Source of the DNA: Leptospira stimsonii
Lineage (GTDB): Bacteria > Spirochaetota > Leptospiria > Leptospirales > Leptospiraceae
Reading direction: 5' to 3'
Length of the DNA: 64,000 nt
Assembly (NCBI RefSeq): GCF_003545885.1
Contig: NZ_QHCT01000001.1
Location: 806,001-870,000 of the forward strand
This document shows positions 62,222 to 64,000 of this stretch, piece after piece; position 1 is the stretch's first letter, and the number at the start of each line of letters is the position of its first letter. Below the pieces are notes generated by a model. The model ran no database searches. It was not told where the DNA came from and saw nothing but the letters and a program-made list of their open reading frames with translations. The position numbers and the translations under genes were made by a program.

Positions 62222-62491
62222 TGTGTACCTTCGCGACTTTGATGAAACTTTTCAGACACTTTTCTTCCGAGTCGAAGTTTTTAGTCTATGTTGTTCCGGT
62301 CGTTCCCGTTTTTCCGACGGTTACCGTATAAGAGAGCAGGAAGTTTCCAAGTTCCAGAATTTATTGGATGTCCCTTCTTGAAAAAAAATTCTCGTTTAAT
62401 ATATAAAATATCTCTTTTGATGTAAGTACATTAAAAATAATGAATATAATATTCTTGTTTTAACTTCAAAAATATTTTTAATCATTTCCAC

Positions 62492-63471
62492 TTATTTAAT
62501 CAATTTAGGATTGTACAATTGGAAGAATTCAATTGCTTCCTGGTCTGCCAGTGGCTTTGCATTCACATCGTTGGCATCGAACTGATCATTGACGACCTTT
62601 GCTTGATCGAAGCTGTGGTGCGTGTTCGGATATACTGAGATCGCAATCGAATTGTTGGTTCCAACGCTCGCACCTAACGTTTGTGCTCGGGTGACTCTGT
62701 CGTCGCAATAACCGCCCGTATAAAGGGGTCGAGTCCGGCCGCGAGAATCTTTAAGTGAGTATAGGGAAGATACGTGCTTGTTGCAATTCCTCCGAAAGCG
62801 CCGTTGAGTCCGCAACCCGGATAAAAGGAAATCACCGCCTTGAATGGTCTTGGATATTTTTGACGATACGGAAGAGTTGAATCGGTATCCACCGTCGAGA
62901 GGACGCTACTTCCTCCGTGCGACCAGCCAAGTAAAACAATTCTTTCATTTAAGATGATCGAAGATCTTCTCACGTAATCTAACGCGGCGTATGCGTCCGT
63001 TGGTCGATCTGTAACCTCCGAAGTTCCTACTCCCGGGCCGTTTCCACATTGATTTTGCTCCGGGTTTCTCGGAGTAAAGCTATCGAGAAGTAAAGTGGCA
63101 TATCCTAGATTTTTTCCACGACCGGCCCATTCGGTAAAGAGGGATGCGACGCCTTTGGTCGCGTCATTATAAGAGTAGGCTCCGCCACATCCATGCATCA
63201 TGACGATGAGCGGGAATCAACCCAACCCACTCGGTTTCGAAAAGTATCCAGTAATGATAATATTTTGCGTAGAGTTGAATATTTGAACTTTATAATTTGT
63301 AAGTTCGTTTTCCTGATCGATCGGAACCGGTCCCGAGAGTAGATTTTGAAACTCACTCGCTTGGACTGCGCCGAGAAGGAAAAAAATAGGGATTTGATCC
63401 TTTGGCTGTTTGCAGTTCGGATAAAAAAGAATAGCGAACGTCAAAGCTAAAACGATTTGTAGGAACTTCAT
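62492..63471 (-). pseudogene. Secreted dienelactone-hydrolase-like lipoprotein, broken
   Basis: The reading begins at 63471 with a lipoprotein signal (ALTFAILFYPNC). After KPSGLG comes an in-frame TGA (63217-63219), and the same frame continues FPLIVMMHGCGGAYSYND, the oxyanion-hole region. The nucleophile is GWSHGGS. Near 62730, after AAGLDP, the frame must shift by one base to continue LYTGGYCDDRVTRAQ with the acid residue, and YPNTHHSFD with the catalytic His. The shift lies in a run of four C where five are expected. All triad residues of a DLH-type alpha/beta hydrolase survive. The gene is thus two lesions from intact; sequencing error at the C-run is possible. Confidence 0.8.
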
Positions 63472-63751
63472 GCGAAGTATAACAAAAGTGTTTTTGGTTC
63501 TTTCAGTTTTTTAGGAGTTAATTTTTCTTGGATTATAGATGGATAAAATTGACATATAATCCCGGATAGATCTGCAAAAAAGTGAATATTTTGCACTATG
63601 ACTTTGATTCGGCCCTCGTCTTTTTTAGGAACTTGGAAGAATTTTTGATTTTGAGACTTTTGCTATTTTATCTTTTGAGATATCGATACTATGGAATTTT
63701 ATTCTATCTTGTTTGATTTGTTTCTAAGATTTGAGTTCTTCTTCTTTCGAA

Positions 63752-64000
63752 TTACAGATTCTTCTTTAATGCAATCGATACGCCCCTTTGCATCGCAAGT
63801 GCGATTCGATTGGAAATAAATGTATTCAGAGCCGTATAAGCATCGTTTTCCAAACCGAGCGCCTCTTTTGCCTTTGCAAGAATTTGAATCGGTTCTTGAA
63901 TTGAAAATCTTTCGTCTTCTGCCGATTCTAAGAAGTTCTCCTGTTCAATCGATTCTTCTTTTACAAAGGTAAATTTGTTGAGATATTCTTGAGAAAGCCT
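63752..64000 (-). CDS. C-terminal end of a gene running off the window
   Basis: A minus-strand frame is open from the right edge to TAA at 63752-63754 (82 residues). It is helical and acidic (EESIEQENFLESAEDERFSIQEPIQILAKAKEALGLEND), ending in ALNTFISNRIALAMQRGVSIALKKNL. Codon use is coding-like. No family is recognised from this fragment. The 280-bp gap between it and the hydrolase pseudogene holds nothing I can identify. Confidence 0.65.
   Translation of the reverse strand, partial: RLSQEYLNKFTFVKEESIEQENFLESAEDERFSIQEPIQILAKAKEALGLENDAYTALNTFISNRIALAMQRGVSIALKKNL

Overview
The window reads as a chromosomal segment of a Leptospira species, most likely of the pathogenic clade. The basis is recognition of gene content rather than any database search: CarD-like regulator, PIN/TRAM membrane protein, ATP-type pckA, many lipoproteins with spirochaetal lipoboxes, a P83/100-type protein, the flgB-flgC-fliE cluster, an IS256-family remnant, AT-leaning composition, frequent TTG/GTG starts, and dispersed intergenic repeats around a GTAGGAACTCC palindrome. 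No rRNA, tRNA or CRISPR array was seen.

Layout. 1-7 kb: a truncated membrane protein, a SPOR protein, carD, a PIN/TRAM protein, pckA, two overlapping lipoprotein genes and a phasin-like coiled-coil protein with a near-consensus promoter. 7.2-11.6 kb (minus strand): an unusual sigma factor, a helical/beta-sandwich protein, a CHAT (caspase-like) protease and a Cys-rich YkgJ-like protein. 11.6-15.7 kb: an M23 peptidase, then an accessory patch with an AT-rich SRPBCC-like gene, a 142-bp attC-like folded element, an exported protein and a dead IS256-type element. 15.8-24 kb: dnaE, gatB, then parA with a membrane partner, a MORN-type lipoprotein and a small membrane protein. 24-35 kb: a 1-kb repeat-bearing gap, two membrane proteins, lolC/E-lolD, a shrunken McsA/McsB-like protein in front of clpC, a TPR protein and mtaB. 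35-42 kb: a histidine kinase/response regulator pair, divergent from a phosphoglycosyl transferase fused to a ferritin-like di-iron domain; a prohibitin-type SPFH protein; a methyltransferase. 42-50 kb: FN3 and TPR envelope proteins, a metalloenzyme, and a five-gene overlapping operon of two membrane proteins, a TPR protein, an RHH-like protein and a PIN-like protein. 50-56 kb: LamG-like, rpiB, serC, P83/100. 56-64 kb: a decayed gene, fliE-flgC-flgB, a STAS protein, lipoprotein and TPR genes, a DUF454 protein, hypotheticals, and a broken secreted dienelactone-hydrolase gene.

Most promising for new biology: the sigma factor / helical protein / CHAT protease module; the sugar-phosphate transferase fused to a di-iron domain; the McsAB-like relic upstream of clpC; and the RHH/degenerate-PIN pair inside a membrane-protein operon. 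Several starts were moved inward from the longest possible frame because promoter elements, ribosome sites or signal peptides decide them.
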